DNA from: Deltaproteobacteria bacterium
GTDB taxonomy: Bacteria; Myxococcota_A; Polyangia; Polyangiales; Polyangiaceae
Direction of reading: 5' to 3'
Assembly (NCBI GenBank): GCA_003235365.1
Contig: QJWJ01000200.1
Location: 1 to 58,979, forward strand
DNA: 58,979 nucleotides
Below, one piece after another: positions 34,426 to 42,980 of this stretch. Every line of letters begins with the position of its first letter. The stretch's first letter is position 1. Under the pieces are notes generated by a model. It did not search any database, was not told the origin of the DNA, and saw only the letters and a program-made list of their open reading frames with translations. Both the position numbers and the translations under genes were made by a program.

Positions 34426-35843
34426 GCATGGGCACGTCCTCGAACGCGCGGACTCGAGTCGCGACGGTTGCGTTGCTGTTGACCACGGCGTGTGGCAACG
34501 ACGACGGTAATCAGGGGGCCACGAGCAGCAACGTCACGGCTCCGAGCGCGCCAGGCAGTTCCAACGGACCAGTCGTGGCGAGCACGGCTGGTCCGTCGGC
34601 GAGTTCGCCCATCGATACGGTCTCTGGACCGACCGGTTCGGGGGTCGCTCCGACCGCAGTCGTGACTGGTCCCGGGAGTTCTGGTCCCGGGAGTTCCGGG
34701 TCGGGCAGTTCTGGGTCGGGCAGTTCTGGGCCCGTCGGCGTTGTAAACCCGCAGCCGGAACCGACGGCGGGTTTCGGCGGTGCCAGTGGTGGTTCCGGCG
34801 GGGTCGGCTCCACGGCAGCGGGCGGTAGCGCCGGTGTCTCCACCGGAGCGGCTGGCAAGGGTGGTGGAGGAGGTGCAGGCGGTGTCGGTCCCGTCGGGCC
34901 GCGTGTTTGGAGTTGCCCACCAGGGGTCGCGGGCACGCCGATGCTCGACGGGACGCCGACACGCATCGCGAGCGTGCCGCCAGCGGACGACTTCAACTTG
35001 AACAATGGCACCTTCGGCATCGTCGAGGGGCCCGTGTGGACAGGCAGCGAACTGTACGTCAGCGAGCTTTCGAACGAATCATACGAACCCCAGAGCGCTG
35101 ACATGAAGAAGGCTCGCTTGCTGCGGGTGACGCCCGACGGGCAAACGTCGGTCGTCGTGGCGGATTCGGGAACCAATGGTCTGGCGCTCGACGCCGACGG
35201 CACACTCGTGGCGGCAAACCACCGGGACGGCACGTTGGAGCGCCTCTCGTTGCCGGGTGGCGCCGCGACGCCCCTGGTTGGCAACTACATGGGGGTTCGA
35301 CTCAACTCCCCCAACGACGTCGCGATTCACTCCTCGGGAACCATCTACTTCAGTGATCCGAGCTACAACGCGCCGACGCCACCACCTCAGGACGCCACGC
35401 GCGTGTACCGTGTGGTAGATGGCGCCACGGCGGCCGAGCCGATCCCGTCGAGTGACACCCCAGACTCGTTCGATGCACCGAACGGGGTAACGCTTTCCCT
35501 CGCCGAGGACTACCTGTACGTCGCTGCGACCGTGGGCAGACGCTATCCGGTCATGGCGGACGGCACCGTGGGTCCGGGAGAGAACTGGGCTGCCGCCAAC
35601 GGGGGAGACGGTATGGTGATCGATTGCGCGGGGAACCTGTACGTCGCGTTGGCTACTACGCCAAATATCGCCGTGTTCACTCCAGACGGATCGTCGATCG
35701 GCATGATCACGATCGGCGACGTACAGGCCGTGACGAACCTCGCGTTCGGCGGGGATGATCGTCAGACGCTGTACATCACAGCCTACGGTAGCAGCAAAGG
35801 GCTCTTCGAATTGCCGCTCAACCTACCAGGTCGACCCTACTGA
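34422..35843 (+). CDS. SMP-30/gluconolactonase-like lipoprotein
   Basis: 473 residues. Its ATG overlaps the TGA of the xylanase gene (ATGA), so translation is coupled; ATG 34428 is an alternative. Lipobox TTAC (Cys24) and a linker with GSSGPGSSGSGSSG-type repeats run to about residue 165. The C-terminal domain is a six-bladed SMP-30-type propeller: TFGIVEGPVWTGSELYVSEL (metal-ligand Glu), GTNGLALDADGTLVAANH, LNSPNDVAIHSSGTIYFSDP (Asn/Asp ligands), FDAPNGVTLSLAEDYLYVA and a final GDVQAVTNLAFGGDDRQTLY. Family members hydrolyse sugar lactones with a divalent metal. Placement after a xylanase suggests a xylono- or aldonolactone substrate, but that is inference. Confidence 0.85.
   Translation: MSMGTSSNARTRVATVALLLTTACGNDDGNQGATSSNVTAPSAPGSSNGPVVASTAGPSASSPIDTVSGPTGSGVAPTAVVTGPGSSGPGSSGSGSSGSGSSGPVGVVNPQPEPTAGFGGASGGSGGVGSTAAGGSAGVSTGAAGKGGGGGAGGVGPVGPRVWSCPPGVAGTPMLDGTPTRIASVPPADDFNLNNGTFGIVEGPVWTGSELYVSELSNESYEPQSADMKKARLLRVTPDGQTSVVVADSGTNGLALDADGTLVAANHRDGTLERLSLPGGAATPLVGNYMGVRLNSPNDVAIHSSGTIYFSDPSYNAPTPPPQDATRVYRVVDGATAAEPIPSSDTPDSFDAPNGVTLSLAEDYLYVAATVGRRYPVMADGTVGPGENWAAANGGDGMVIDCAGNLYVALATTPNIAVFTPDGSSIGMITIGDVQAVTNLAFGGDDRQTLYITAYGSSKGLFELPLNLPGRPY
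34672..34737. repeat. 15-bp tandem repeat in SMP-30-like linker
   Basis: Four imperfect copies of a unit like GGCAGTTCTGGGTCG encode GSSGS/GSSGP in the linker. Length variation here would change only spacer length. Confidence 0.7.
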
Positions 35844-35943
35844 GCTTTTGGAGGGGCTCGAGGCGCGAGGCCATAGCCACGCGAAGGGTGAGATCTCCGG
35901 CGCCGAAGCGCGGGCTTCCGGAAGAAACCTCCCTGCCGAGGTA

Positions 35944-36678
35944 CTACGTTCCGGAACTGCAGCGTCCGCAACTTTCGTTGCAGTAGTTGCCCTCGATCAT
36001 CCAGTCCGAATCGCATTCCGGTGTATCGTTTGCCCACTGATCACAGGTGGCCTCGTCCCAGTCCGTGCCGGTCGGGCGTTGGTTGGTACAGGAGGAGTCT
36101 GCGGTGCTGGTCGGGGCCGTCGGGAAGCCACCAAAGGGAAACCCGGGGGTTGTACTCGTCGGCGTTTCGGAGGTCGCGGCGGGTTCGGACGTCGCGGACG
36201 GCATGGTGTCCATCTCACTCGGCTCCGGTCCGGACGGGGTCGGGGTGACGTCGGACGGCACGTCGGGTTCGGGCTCAGGCTCGGGCTCGTTCGGAGTCTG
36301 GGCTTGGCCTAGGCCCGCGCCGTCTTGGGCTTCGCCGGGGCCAGTGCCATCGTCTGCTCGAGCTTGGCCCAGGCCAGCTCCGTCGTCGCTTTCGCCGAGT
36401 CCCGCCGCGCTGGGGCCGACTGGATCCTGGCCCACGTCAGGCTCGGGCTCGGCGTCCCCCGTTGGGGTTCCGTACGGAGACTCGTCGACGGGGTTGGGTT
36501 CGTCGACCGGCGTTGGAACGGCGTCGACGGGTATGTCGCCGCTCGATACCTGAGCCCCATTGCTCGACGCGCCGAAACTGGCACTCGAAGGGGGGGGCGC
36601 AGGCGGCCCCTCCGCCGAGCAAGCGATGATCGCGAAACCCAGAGCCGATGAAACCAATTGTACGGAATGCGGTCGCAC
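35944..36678 (-). CDS. Lipoprotein with six-cysteine ShK-like C-terminal module
   Basis: 244 residues if started at GTG 36678, which gives a compact signal peptide (RPHSVQLVSSALGFAIIAC, lipobox Cys20). The frame is open to 36783, and no strong ribosome site separates the options. The middle is a long acidic Pro/Gly/Glu linker with GAGLGQA-like repeats. The last ~45 residues contain six cysteines ending in the pattern W..G.YC...CG.C (EGNYCNESCGRC), as in ShK-type modules. Such modules occur attached to secreted polysaccharide-degrading enzymes of myxobacteria, as I recall. A binding or anchoring role on plant polysaccharide would fit, since it converges on the xylan island 100 bases away. No catalytic domain is present. 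Confidence 0.65.
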   Translation of the reverse strand: MRPHSVQLVSSALGFAIIACSAEGPPAPPPSSASFGASSNGAQVSSGDIPVDAVPTPVDEPNPVDESPYGTPTGDAEPEPDVGQDPVGPSAAGLGESDDGAGLGQARADDGTGPGEAQDGAGLGQAQTPNEPEPEPEPDVPSDVTPTPSGPEPSEMDTMPSATSEPAATSETPTSTTPGFPFGGFPTAPTSTADSSCTNQRPTGTDWDEATCDQWANDTPECDSDWMIEGNYCNESCGRCSSGT

Positions 36679-37348
36679 GGTTGTTCTTGGTACGGTGTCT
36701 CTGGGACCACCCGCCAGGCAATCGTGAGGCGGGGGGGAGTGAGTGGCCAGCAGGCGGACGAGAATGAACGGCCCTCGAGGCACTGGGATTGGATAAGTCG
36801 CGCTAGATTGGCAGCCGACGCACAGACCGCAAAAGGTGCGAAGCGCACGGGCCTCGGTGTGCGGCCTGATGAGGGACGACGAGCGCTTCCGTTGATGTGG
36901 GCGTTGGTTACCGACCAGGCGAGCACTCGGCGTGTGCGTGCGAGTAGGTCATTTTGCTCGTGGGATGGTCAATCACCGCTCCCGCTCCCGTTTCGTCGAA
37001 CCGCATCGACCGCCGTCGTTCTTCGAACGCGTACTCGCGTGCAGTATCAGATGAGCTGTTAAAGGTGAACGTGATGGACTCGGTTGGTGCGCTCGAGCGA
37101 CTCGTTGCCGCAAGTCGGGTTCTCGCGCCATCTGTATGGCGTTCATCCGTCGCGTGATCCGGATGGCCGCAACGCAACAAGCATACCCATCGGAGAGATT
37201 CGTCCCCTGACGATGAATTCCATGCGCTGAGAATCGATTCTCGCTCGATGTGGCAACACGTTGCGCGCTGGTGACTGATAGCAGTGGACACAGCGGGTGA
37301 ACGAGTGGGTAGGGTGGGGCGAACCTTCAACCGTGACGAGGAGTAATC
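36679..37348. other. Intergenic region, no gene recognised
   Basis: 670 bases, noticeably A/T-richer than the surrounding genes between 36940 and 37260. Short frames on both strands lack family resemblance. It should contain promoters for the two flanking lipoproteins. Confidence 0.5.
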
Positions 37349-37597
37349 ATGAATCGAAACCAGTTGATGTGTTGGCTCGTCGGTGCCGCACTGTCCACCG
37401 CTGCTTGCGGGGGCAGCAGTGCGGAGGCCAAGTCTCCCGACGATGCCAAGAGCAACTCCGAAGAGGCACCGAGTAGCGATGAGGAGTTCTGGGAGCAAGA
37501 GGAGGCGGAAACTCAGGCTGCCGGCGGTTCGGATTCGTCCGAGGAGTCTCCAGATTCGGACGCCGAAGAGGACGCCGACAGCGAATCGGAAGAGTGA
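37349..37597 (+). CDS. Small acidic lipoprotein
   Basis: 82 residues, ATG 37349 with GAGGAG five bases upstream. Signal peptide MNRNQLMCWLVGAALSTAAC with lipobox Cys20. The mature ~60 residues are almost entirely Asp, Glu, Ser, Ala and Gly (SSDEEFWEQEEAET, ending DADSESEE), without predicted fold. Such strongly acidic short lipoproteins may bind cations or basic partners, but no family is recognised. The strong ribosome site and a downstream hairpin support a real gene. Confidence 0.75.
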   Translation: MNRNQLMCWLVGAALSTAACGGSSAEAKSPDDAKSNSEEAPSSDEEFWEQEEAETQAAGGSDSSEESPDSDAEEDADSESEE

Positions 37598-37608
37598 CGT
37601 CGAGCTCG

Positions 37609-37650
37609 CCCGCGCCGCAGTCGTTCTTCCGAGGGCGGGTGCGGCGCGGG
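37609..37650 (+). terminator. Hairpin after the acidic lipoprotein gene
   Basis: CCCGCGCCGCA (37609-37619) pairs perfectly with TGCGGCGCGGG (37640-37650) around a 20-base loop, 12 bases after the stop. It is a likely terminator without an obvious T-tract. Confidence 0.55.
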
Positions 37651-37759
37651 GCGCGCAGGGCCGTGGGGAGCGAGGTCTGTGCGCAGTGACGGTGCTGCCC
37701 TGATTGGTGCGCGCCGATCCGTTCTGGTGCAGATGGGGAAAACCTTGGCGGTTGCTTGA

Positions 37760-38611
37760 CCACCTTACCCGCGCTGGGAACCCAAGGGTGGTGAGGACGA
37801 ACAACCGAGAGCCTTCGCGCGTGAGGCGAGGGTTCTGGCCAAGCTCGTGCATCCCAACGTCACGTCGGTGATCGACGTCGACACGTTGACTGACGGCACT
37901 CCATTCATGGCGTTGGAGTATCTCGAGGGTCGCGACCTGGCGCGGGAACTCGACAAGCGGGGGCCGCTGCCGTGTGCGGAAGCGGTCGGGTACATTCTGC
38001 AGGCCTCTCGACGACCCGAGCTCCAGCCTGGACGTCGACATCGTCAACAGCACGATCAGTGCCAACGCGGTCAGCACCGAGGCCCCTCAATCACCTTCAT
38101 GCAAGGAGGGGGGCTGTCGCTGCGGGTCAGCAACGACGCCGTCGACACGGTCGACTTCGACGTGTTCAACACCACCGTCGCGTTCAACGACTCTGGGGCG
38201 CCCGACGGTTTGGCGGGTGGGCTGATCGTCGATGCGGGCAACGCAATGGTCAACGTGCGGATTGGCCATTCGTTGTTCGCTGGAAACGTCGGCGACCCTG
38301 CGTACACGGACGTCGCTTGTTTCGCGTCGGCGGTGGTCACTTACACTCATGCCAACTACTTCGGCTCGGACGTCGGCGCCAACGACTGCAGCGTTGCCGC
38401 CACTGTTCCACCGATCATCGACGTCGGTTACACACCCGGTCCACTTGCCGACAACGGTGGCTTCACGCTGACTCATGCGCTGGGCATGGGCGGTCCCGAT
38501 GGCGTGGGGGCGGCGGGTGGTTGCGTAACGCCGGCAGGTGACCTGCTCAACGTCGACCAACGCAACGTCCAACGGGTCGGCGCTCGTGACATCGGGGTGT
38601 TCACTCGATGA
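37760..38611 (+). pseudogene. Chimeric pseudogene: Ser/Thr kinase N-lobe joined to beta-helix C-terminus
   Basis: The 5' part (37760-38005) encodes a fragment of a PknB-like kinase N-lobe: AFAREARVLAKLVHPNVT, then GTPFMALEYLEGRDLARELD and GPLPCAEAVGYILQA. It lacks the glycine-rich loop and everything after the hinge. Near 38006 the frame passes into a different protein. Read one base over, the DNA gives SSLDVDIVNSTISANAV, a parallel beta-helix/choice-of-anchor-Q repeat. Near 38090 it returns to the first frame (FMQGGGLSLRVSND) and ends with GPLADNGGFTLTHALGMGG and VGARDIGVFT. That end is typical of choice-of-anchor-Q proteins. At least one junction and one or two frameshifts are needed, so it is not a working gene. 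Confidence 0.7.
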
Positions 38612-38754
38612 TTCCATGGGGCGCAGGCATGTCAGCGCCTCATCGCAAGATTGTCGTATTTTCGTCACGACCGAGACGGCGTGGACTCAGGTCTCTATCA
38701 TCGCGTCGCAGCTGATACGGCGCCCTCAGGTCGGGCGCGAGCCAGTGGAGGAAC

Positions 38755-40173
38755 ATGACTCGAGACTCAATGGACGTTCCCAACGAAACGGATTACCTGG
38801 TGGTTGGCTCCGGTGCGATGGCCATGGCGTTCGTCGACACCTTGCTCGACGAATCGGATGCGCGCGTCGTGATGGTCGATCGGCGGCATCGCCCCGGGGG
38901 ACATTGGAACGATGCCTACCCCTTCGTTCGCTTGCATCAACCCTCGATGTTTTACGGCGTCGGGTCGCGGGAGTTGGGGAGTGGACGAAAAGATGACGTG
39001 GGGCTCAATCAGGGGTTGTACGAGCTCGCCTCGGGCGCGGAAGTGGTCGACTACTTCGAACAGGTCATGAATCAACGCTTCCTGCCTTCGGGACGCGTGA
39101 CGTTCCTTCCCATGTGCAGTCACGACACGACGCCGAACGGAGATCACGAGCTGACGCAATTGCTCAGTGGCGAAACCCGAACAATCAGAGCGCGTCGCAT
39201 CGTCGACGCGACCCTGAGCAATACGGCCATTCCATCCACACATCCGCCCCGGTACACCGTCGCGCCCACGGTCCGTTGCATCTCCCCAAACGAGTTGCCG
39301 AGGATCAAGTCTGCGCACCCGGGCTACGTCGTGGTGGGCTCGGGCAAGACCGGAATCGACGCATGCCTGTGGTTGCTAGCCAACGGCGCCGCTCCGCAGC
39401 GCATCCACTGGATCATGCCGCGGGATGCGTGGTTTCTGGATCGCGCCAACCTCCAGCCCGGGCAAGAGCATCTCGACCGATACTTCCTCAGCCTCGCCAA
39501 ACAGCTCGAATGCATCAACGCCGCTGGCTCGCTCCCCGAGCTGTTTCGGCTCCTGGAGGAGGAGGGGCAACTGCTGCGCCTGGACCCCACCGTGCGCCCG
39601 AGCACGTTTCGCTGCGCGACCGTCAGCCGTGAAGAACTCGAACAGCTTCGGCGAATCGAATCGATCGTGCGGCTCGGTCGCGTCGATTCGATCGCACCGA
39701 CGCGCATTTCGCTCGAGCGTGGCCACGTCGATGCGGAGCCCGATTGGCTCTACATCGATTGCAGTGCCGCTGGGCTACCGCCCAAACCGTCGGTGTCGGT
39801 TTTCGAGGCAAGTACCATCAGCTTGACGAACATCGGCTGGTGCCAGCCGTCGCTGAGTGCGGCGGTGACGGCCTACGTGGAGTGCCACATCCACGACGAT
39901 GACGAGCGGAACGCTCTGTGTCGAGTGATCCCGTACCCCGAGGTGCCCACGGACTGGTTGAAGCAGTGGGCGGGAGTGCTCGCCAACCGTCGGCGTTGGA
40001 GCTCCGACGAAGGGTTGGCGCGTTGGCTCAGTCAAACGCGGCTCGACACCCGGCGGCAAATGCGGGCCGCCAAACCCGAGGAGACGGCGAAGCAGGCGGC
40101 GATCGCTCGCTACCACGCGGTTTTGAAGACTGGTATCCCGAATCTTCGCAACTTGCTCGCAGCCATCGACTGA
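38755..40173 (+). CDS. FAD/NAD(P)-dependent oxidoreductase
   Basis: 472 residues from ATG 38755 with GGAGG upstream. The N-terminal Rossmann motif is YLVVGSGAMAMAFVDTLL, slightly degenerate (GSGAMA instead of GxGxxG), followed by MVDRRHRPGGHWNDAYPFV as in flavin-binding monooxygenase-like enzymes. A second dinucleotide motif is VVVGSGKTGIDACLWLLANG at about residue 197. A C-terminal cap with IDCSAAGLP and WCQPSLSAAVTAYVE completes the fold. Two nucleotide sites suggest NAD(P)H-driven flavin reduction. The substrate is unknown. It runs alone and rightward, convergent with the hydrolase gene 19 bases away. No signal peptide, so cytoplasmic. Confidence 0.83.
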   Translation: MTRDSMDVPNETDYLVVGSGAMAMAFVDTLLDESDARVVMVDRRHRPGGHWNDAYPFVRLHQPSMFYGVGSRELGSGRKDDVGLNQGLYELASGAEVVDYFEQVMNQRFLPSGRVTFLPMCSHDTTPNGDHELTQLLSGETRTIRARRIVDATLSNTAIPSTHPPRYTVAPTVRCISPNELPRIKSAHPGYVVVGSGKTGIDACLWLLANGAAPQRIHWIMPRDAWFLDRANLQPGQEHLDRYFLSLAKQLECINAAGSLPELFRLLEEEGQLLRLDPTVRPSTFRCATVSREELEQLRRIESIVRLGRVDSIAPTRISLERGHVDAEPDWLYIDCSAAGLPPKPSVSVFEASTISLTNIGWCQPSLSAAVTAYVECHIHDDDERNALCRVIPYPEVPTDWLKQWAGVLANRRRWSSDEGLARWLSQTRLDTRRQMRAAKPEETAKQAAIARYHAVLKTGIPNLRNLLAAID

Positions 40174-40192
40174 GGCGGGCGCCGCCTGCCCG

Positions 40193-41176
40193 TCAGAGCT
40201 GGTTGAGGAACGCAATCAGTTCGCGATTGACGCGTTCGGGACGTTCCTGTTGAAGCCAGTGCCCGGCGCCTTCGAGCTGCACCGTCGCGTGGTGGTTGGG
40301 CAGGGCCTCCTGCATTCGTGTCAGCGCTTCGGAGTGATTGCCCGCGATCATGTCGCGGTCGCCATAGAGATAGAGCGTGGGCGGCTGCAGGGCCGCGCCG
40401 ACGAACGGCGACAGCATCGCGGGTATGACATCGATGTTGCGGTACCAGTTGAGCGCGCCCTGAAAGCCGGAGCGCGAGAACTGTTCGGCGTAGAAGTCGA
40501 CGTCGGCTGCGCTCAGCCAAGCTGGCAGTCGCGCCGGCAGGGGACAGCTGTCGAGCAGTCGCTGCCCCTTCGGAAAGTGGCCGTCGAAGGGTTCGTCGCG
40601 AACGCCGTCAGTCTGGATGTCCCCACTGAGCACGTACATGAACCGAAGCAGCGAATCACGCACGTTCTCCTCGAACTCCGCCTCGGCGATGCCGGGCTGT
40701 TGAAAGTAGCGTCTGTAGTACTCGCGATCACCAGCCGTGGCGGACATGACTTGTGTCAGTGTGATACCGGGGGGCAGTACGAACGGTGGCGCATAGGGCA
40801 CGCTGAGCACCGCGGCAGCGCGCACGACGTCGGGACGCATCAAGGTGGCGTACCAAACCACTGGCGCGCTCCAATCGTGGCCGACCAGGACGGCGCGGGT
40901 TTCACCGAGCGCGGCAATGGCGCCAACGACGTCGCCGATCACGTACGACAACGCGTAGGCATCGATCGCGTCGGGCTTGCTGGTGGCGCCGTAGCCGCGC
41001 ATGTCGAGGGCCACCGCACGGTAACCCGCTTCAGCGAGTGCGCCGAGCTGGTGTCGCCAGGAGTACCACGACTCCGGAAACCCGTGACACAGCACGACGA
41101 GCGGGCCCCGGCCCTGTTCGACGCAGTGGACCTCGATCCCATTCGCCTCGAGCGTTCGATGCGTGACCTCTCCCAT
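40193..41176 (-). CDS. Alpha/beta hydrolase, epoxide hydrolase-like
   Basis: 327 residues from ATG 41176; ATG 41188 is also possible. The alpha/beta fold carries the oxyanion motif HGFPESWYSWRHQ (31-43), nucleophile Asp101 in VGHDWSAPVVW, and catalytic His306 in GAGHWLQQERP. An Asp nucleophile with HGFP is the signature of soluble epoxide hydrolases and haloalkane dehalogenases. A cap with YYRRYFQQPG could supply the ring-opening tyrosines, favouring epoxide hydrolysis. No signal peptide. It follows the polysaccharide deacetylase gene by 121 bases on the same strand, which is long for an operon, so it is probably independent of that pathway. Confidence 0.88.
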   Translation of the reverse strand: MGEVTHRTLEANGIEVHCVEQGRGPLVVLCHGFPESWYSWRHQLGALAEAGYRAVALDMRGYGATSKPDAIDAYALSYVIGDVVGAIAALGETRAVLVGHDWSAPVVWYATLMRPDVVRAAAVLSVPYAPPFVLPPGITLTQVMSATAGDREYYRRYFQQPGIAEAEFEENVRDSLLRFMYVLSGDIQTDGVRDEPFDGHFPKGQRLLDSCPLPARLPAWLSAADVDFYAEQFSRSGFQGALNWYRNIDVIPAMLSPFVGAALQPPTLYLYGDRDMIAGNHSEALTRMQEALPNHHATVQLEGAGHWLQQERPERVNRELIAFLNQL

Positions 41177-41297
41177 GGCGCGGAGCATATCACAGCTCGC
41201 CAGAAGCAAAGCGGGTCTCCAACGTTGCGGTCGTGCTTCGAATTCTCTCCTACGCGAGCCCTCGACCCGCTGCAGCATCCCGCCTCCTCGAGGGCGT

Positions 41298-42971
41298 TTA
41301 GCGGTACTGACGCAGCTCGAAATCGTCGAGCCAGATCTCGCCGTGGTCATCGACCCGCTCGCTGGGCTCGAGGTATTGAAATCCGAACGCGATGGCTACG
41401 GCTCCCTCGGGGATTGGCGGCAGGTTGAGGTGAACGACGCCCCACTCGTCGCCGATCTCGTGCACGGGCTGATCCGCTAGCGCCCAGTTCTCCCACACGC
41501 GATCGACGCCGCTTTCACCCGGCAACAGGTGCAGCAGCTTCACCACGAAGCGGCCTCTCGCCACCCTGCTGGTGCTCAAGCGGGCGCGGGCCCGGACGCG
41601 CAATTGATAACGCCCGCCAGCGCTGACCCCCAGATAGCACCGGTCGTCGCGTGTGGTCATCTGCGTGATCGGCGTCGGATGCGAGTCCGTGGGGATCAGT
41701 TTCTCGAAGTGGTTCGGCTTGGCCGGTTCTTCCGAAGCGGAACCATCCTCCTCGTCGACGACGGGCACGTCCACCTCGGCCCACTCGAAATTGCCTTCGT
41801 GTTTGCCTTCGAAGCGATCGAAACAGTTTGGCCGTGAGATGCTCCCGCTGTGCGGCTGCTCGAGGCCACCGTTTGCCACTTCGAGCGTGACCAAGTTGCC
41901 GACTTCGGCCATCACCTGCCCGATGGTTCGTACGTAGACGTCCTTCGGCGCGCCGTCGTCTTCGAAGTCGCCGGACCGGTCCAGCCACTGGACGAGTCGT
42001 TCGAGTTCGCTGGTGCGGGTACACACCCCGAGTTCGGTGCCGGGTACCTCGGGGTCTTCGCAGGTGTCGGAGACCTGGTGCATGATTAGCGGCACCCAGC
42101 CCCCTCCGTTGTCGTAGGCGTCCATGATCCAACTCTTGACGTCTTCGAAGGTCAAGCCAATGGTCAGCGATTCGTAGCTGCGGATGGCGAAGTTGTCCTC
42201 GGGGGGAACGGTTTCGGCCAGGGGATAGCCGTCATCGTCGTCGTAGGCGCCGCGCGCCAGGCCGTGCACGGCTCGCGCGTAAGAGAAGCCGCACCCTGAA
42301 ACGATGTCGTGGATCTCGTCGCCTCCTGCCGCGTATTGGTGGCGGCCGAACGGGTACGCAAAGCCTCTCACGTCGAAGCCCAGCGCCTGCAAGATCTCGC
42401 GGTCGCCGCAGATCTGGCGGCGGCGTTCCTCGTCGGTCAGTGGCTCGTGGCCAGCTTGGCAATCGCCGTCGTCGAAGCGCGTCGGCGTGCAGCTCAAGTC
42501 GTCGTGGGTGATCGTGTGGGACCCGATTTCGTGACCGCGACGCGCTGCTTCGAACCACATGTCGAGATCGCCGAAACGGACGTGGTCGCGAGATTCGCGC
42601 TCGTTGATCTCGAGATTCAGCCGAGAGCTGTTGAGGTAGAACGTGCCGTGAATCGAATCGATGTCGTGCTCGTCGAGGATGTCGAGGAAGGTTCGTTGCG
42701 AAGCGAACCCATCGTCGAAGGACAGCGATACCACCACCTTCGCGTCGTGCCCTTTGCCGAACAACGGCGCCAGCTGGCTCTGCGGCGGCAGGTCGAACGC
42801 CTTGGCTTCGAAGTCGGATTGCGACTCCTTGTCCTCGGTCGGCGGCTGGCACGCCATGACTGCCAGCACGGCAGACAGCAACAATTGCGCTCGCGCCGTC
42901 GAGGCAAGTGCGCAGCGATGCAGGGGAGTCGTTCTGTGGAGCCTGCTCGTCGTCACGGAAGAATCAAACAT
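41298..42971 (-). CDS. CE4 polysaccharide deacetylase lipoprotein with C-terminal beta domain
   Basis: 557 residues from ATG 42971 with GAGGG six bases upstream. Lipobox AVMAC (Cys41). The NodB domain shows motif 1 SLSFDDG (Asp86/Asp87), motif 2 GSHTITHDD (His152 and His156 as metal ligands), a motif 3-like FAYPFG and LIMHQVSD near its end. After residue ~330, a domain of about 200 residues (LVTLEVANGGLEQP, YQLRVRARARLSTS, AIAFGFQYLEPSERVDDHGE) looks like a carbohydrate-binding jelly-roll. CE4 enzymes remove N-acetyl groups from amino-sugar polymers. It is the last gene of the five-gene polysaccharide operon, nine bases after the previous stop, so the likely substrate is the polymer made by the GT2 synthase. 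Confidence 0.88.
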   Translation of the reverse strand: MFDSSVTTSRLHRTTPLHRCALASTARAQLLLSAVLAVMACQPPTEDKESQSDFEAKAFDLPPQSQLAPLFGKGHDAKVVVSLSFDDGFASQRTFLDILDEHDIDSIHGTFYLNSSRLNLEINERESRDHVRFGDLDMWFEAARRGHEIGSHTITHDDLSCTPTRFDDGDCQAGHEPLTDEERRRQICGDREILQALGFDVRGFAYPFGRHQYAAGGDEIHDIVSGCGFSYARAVHGLARGAYDDDDGYPLAETVPPEDNFAIRSYESLTIGLTFEDVKSWIMDAYDNGGGWVPLIMHQVSDTCEDPEVPGTELGVCTRTSELERLVQWLDRSGDFEDDGAPKDVYVRTIGQVMAEVGNLVTLEVANGGLEQPHSGSISRPNCFDRFEGKHEGNFEWAEVDVPVVDEEDGSASEEPAKPNHFEKLIPTDSHPTPITQMTTRDDRCYLGVSAGGRYQLRVRARARLSTSRVARGRFVVKLLHLLPGESGVDRVWENWALADQPVHEIGDEWGVVHLNLPPIPEGAVAIAFGFQYLEPSERVDDHGEIWLDDFELRQYR

Positions 42972-42980
42972 CAGCAACCC

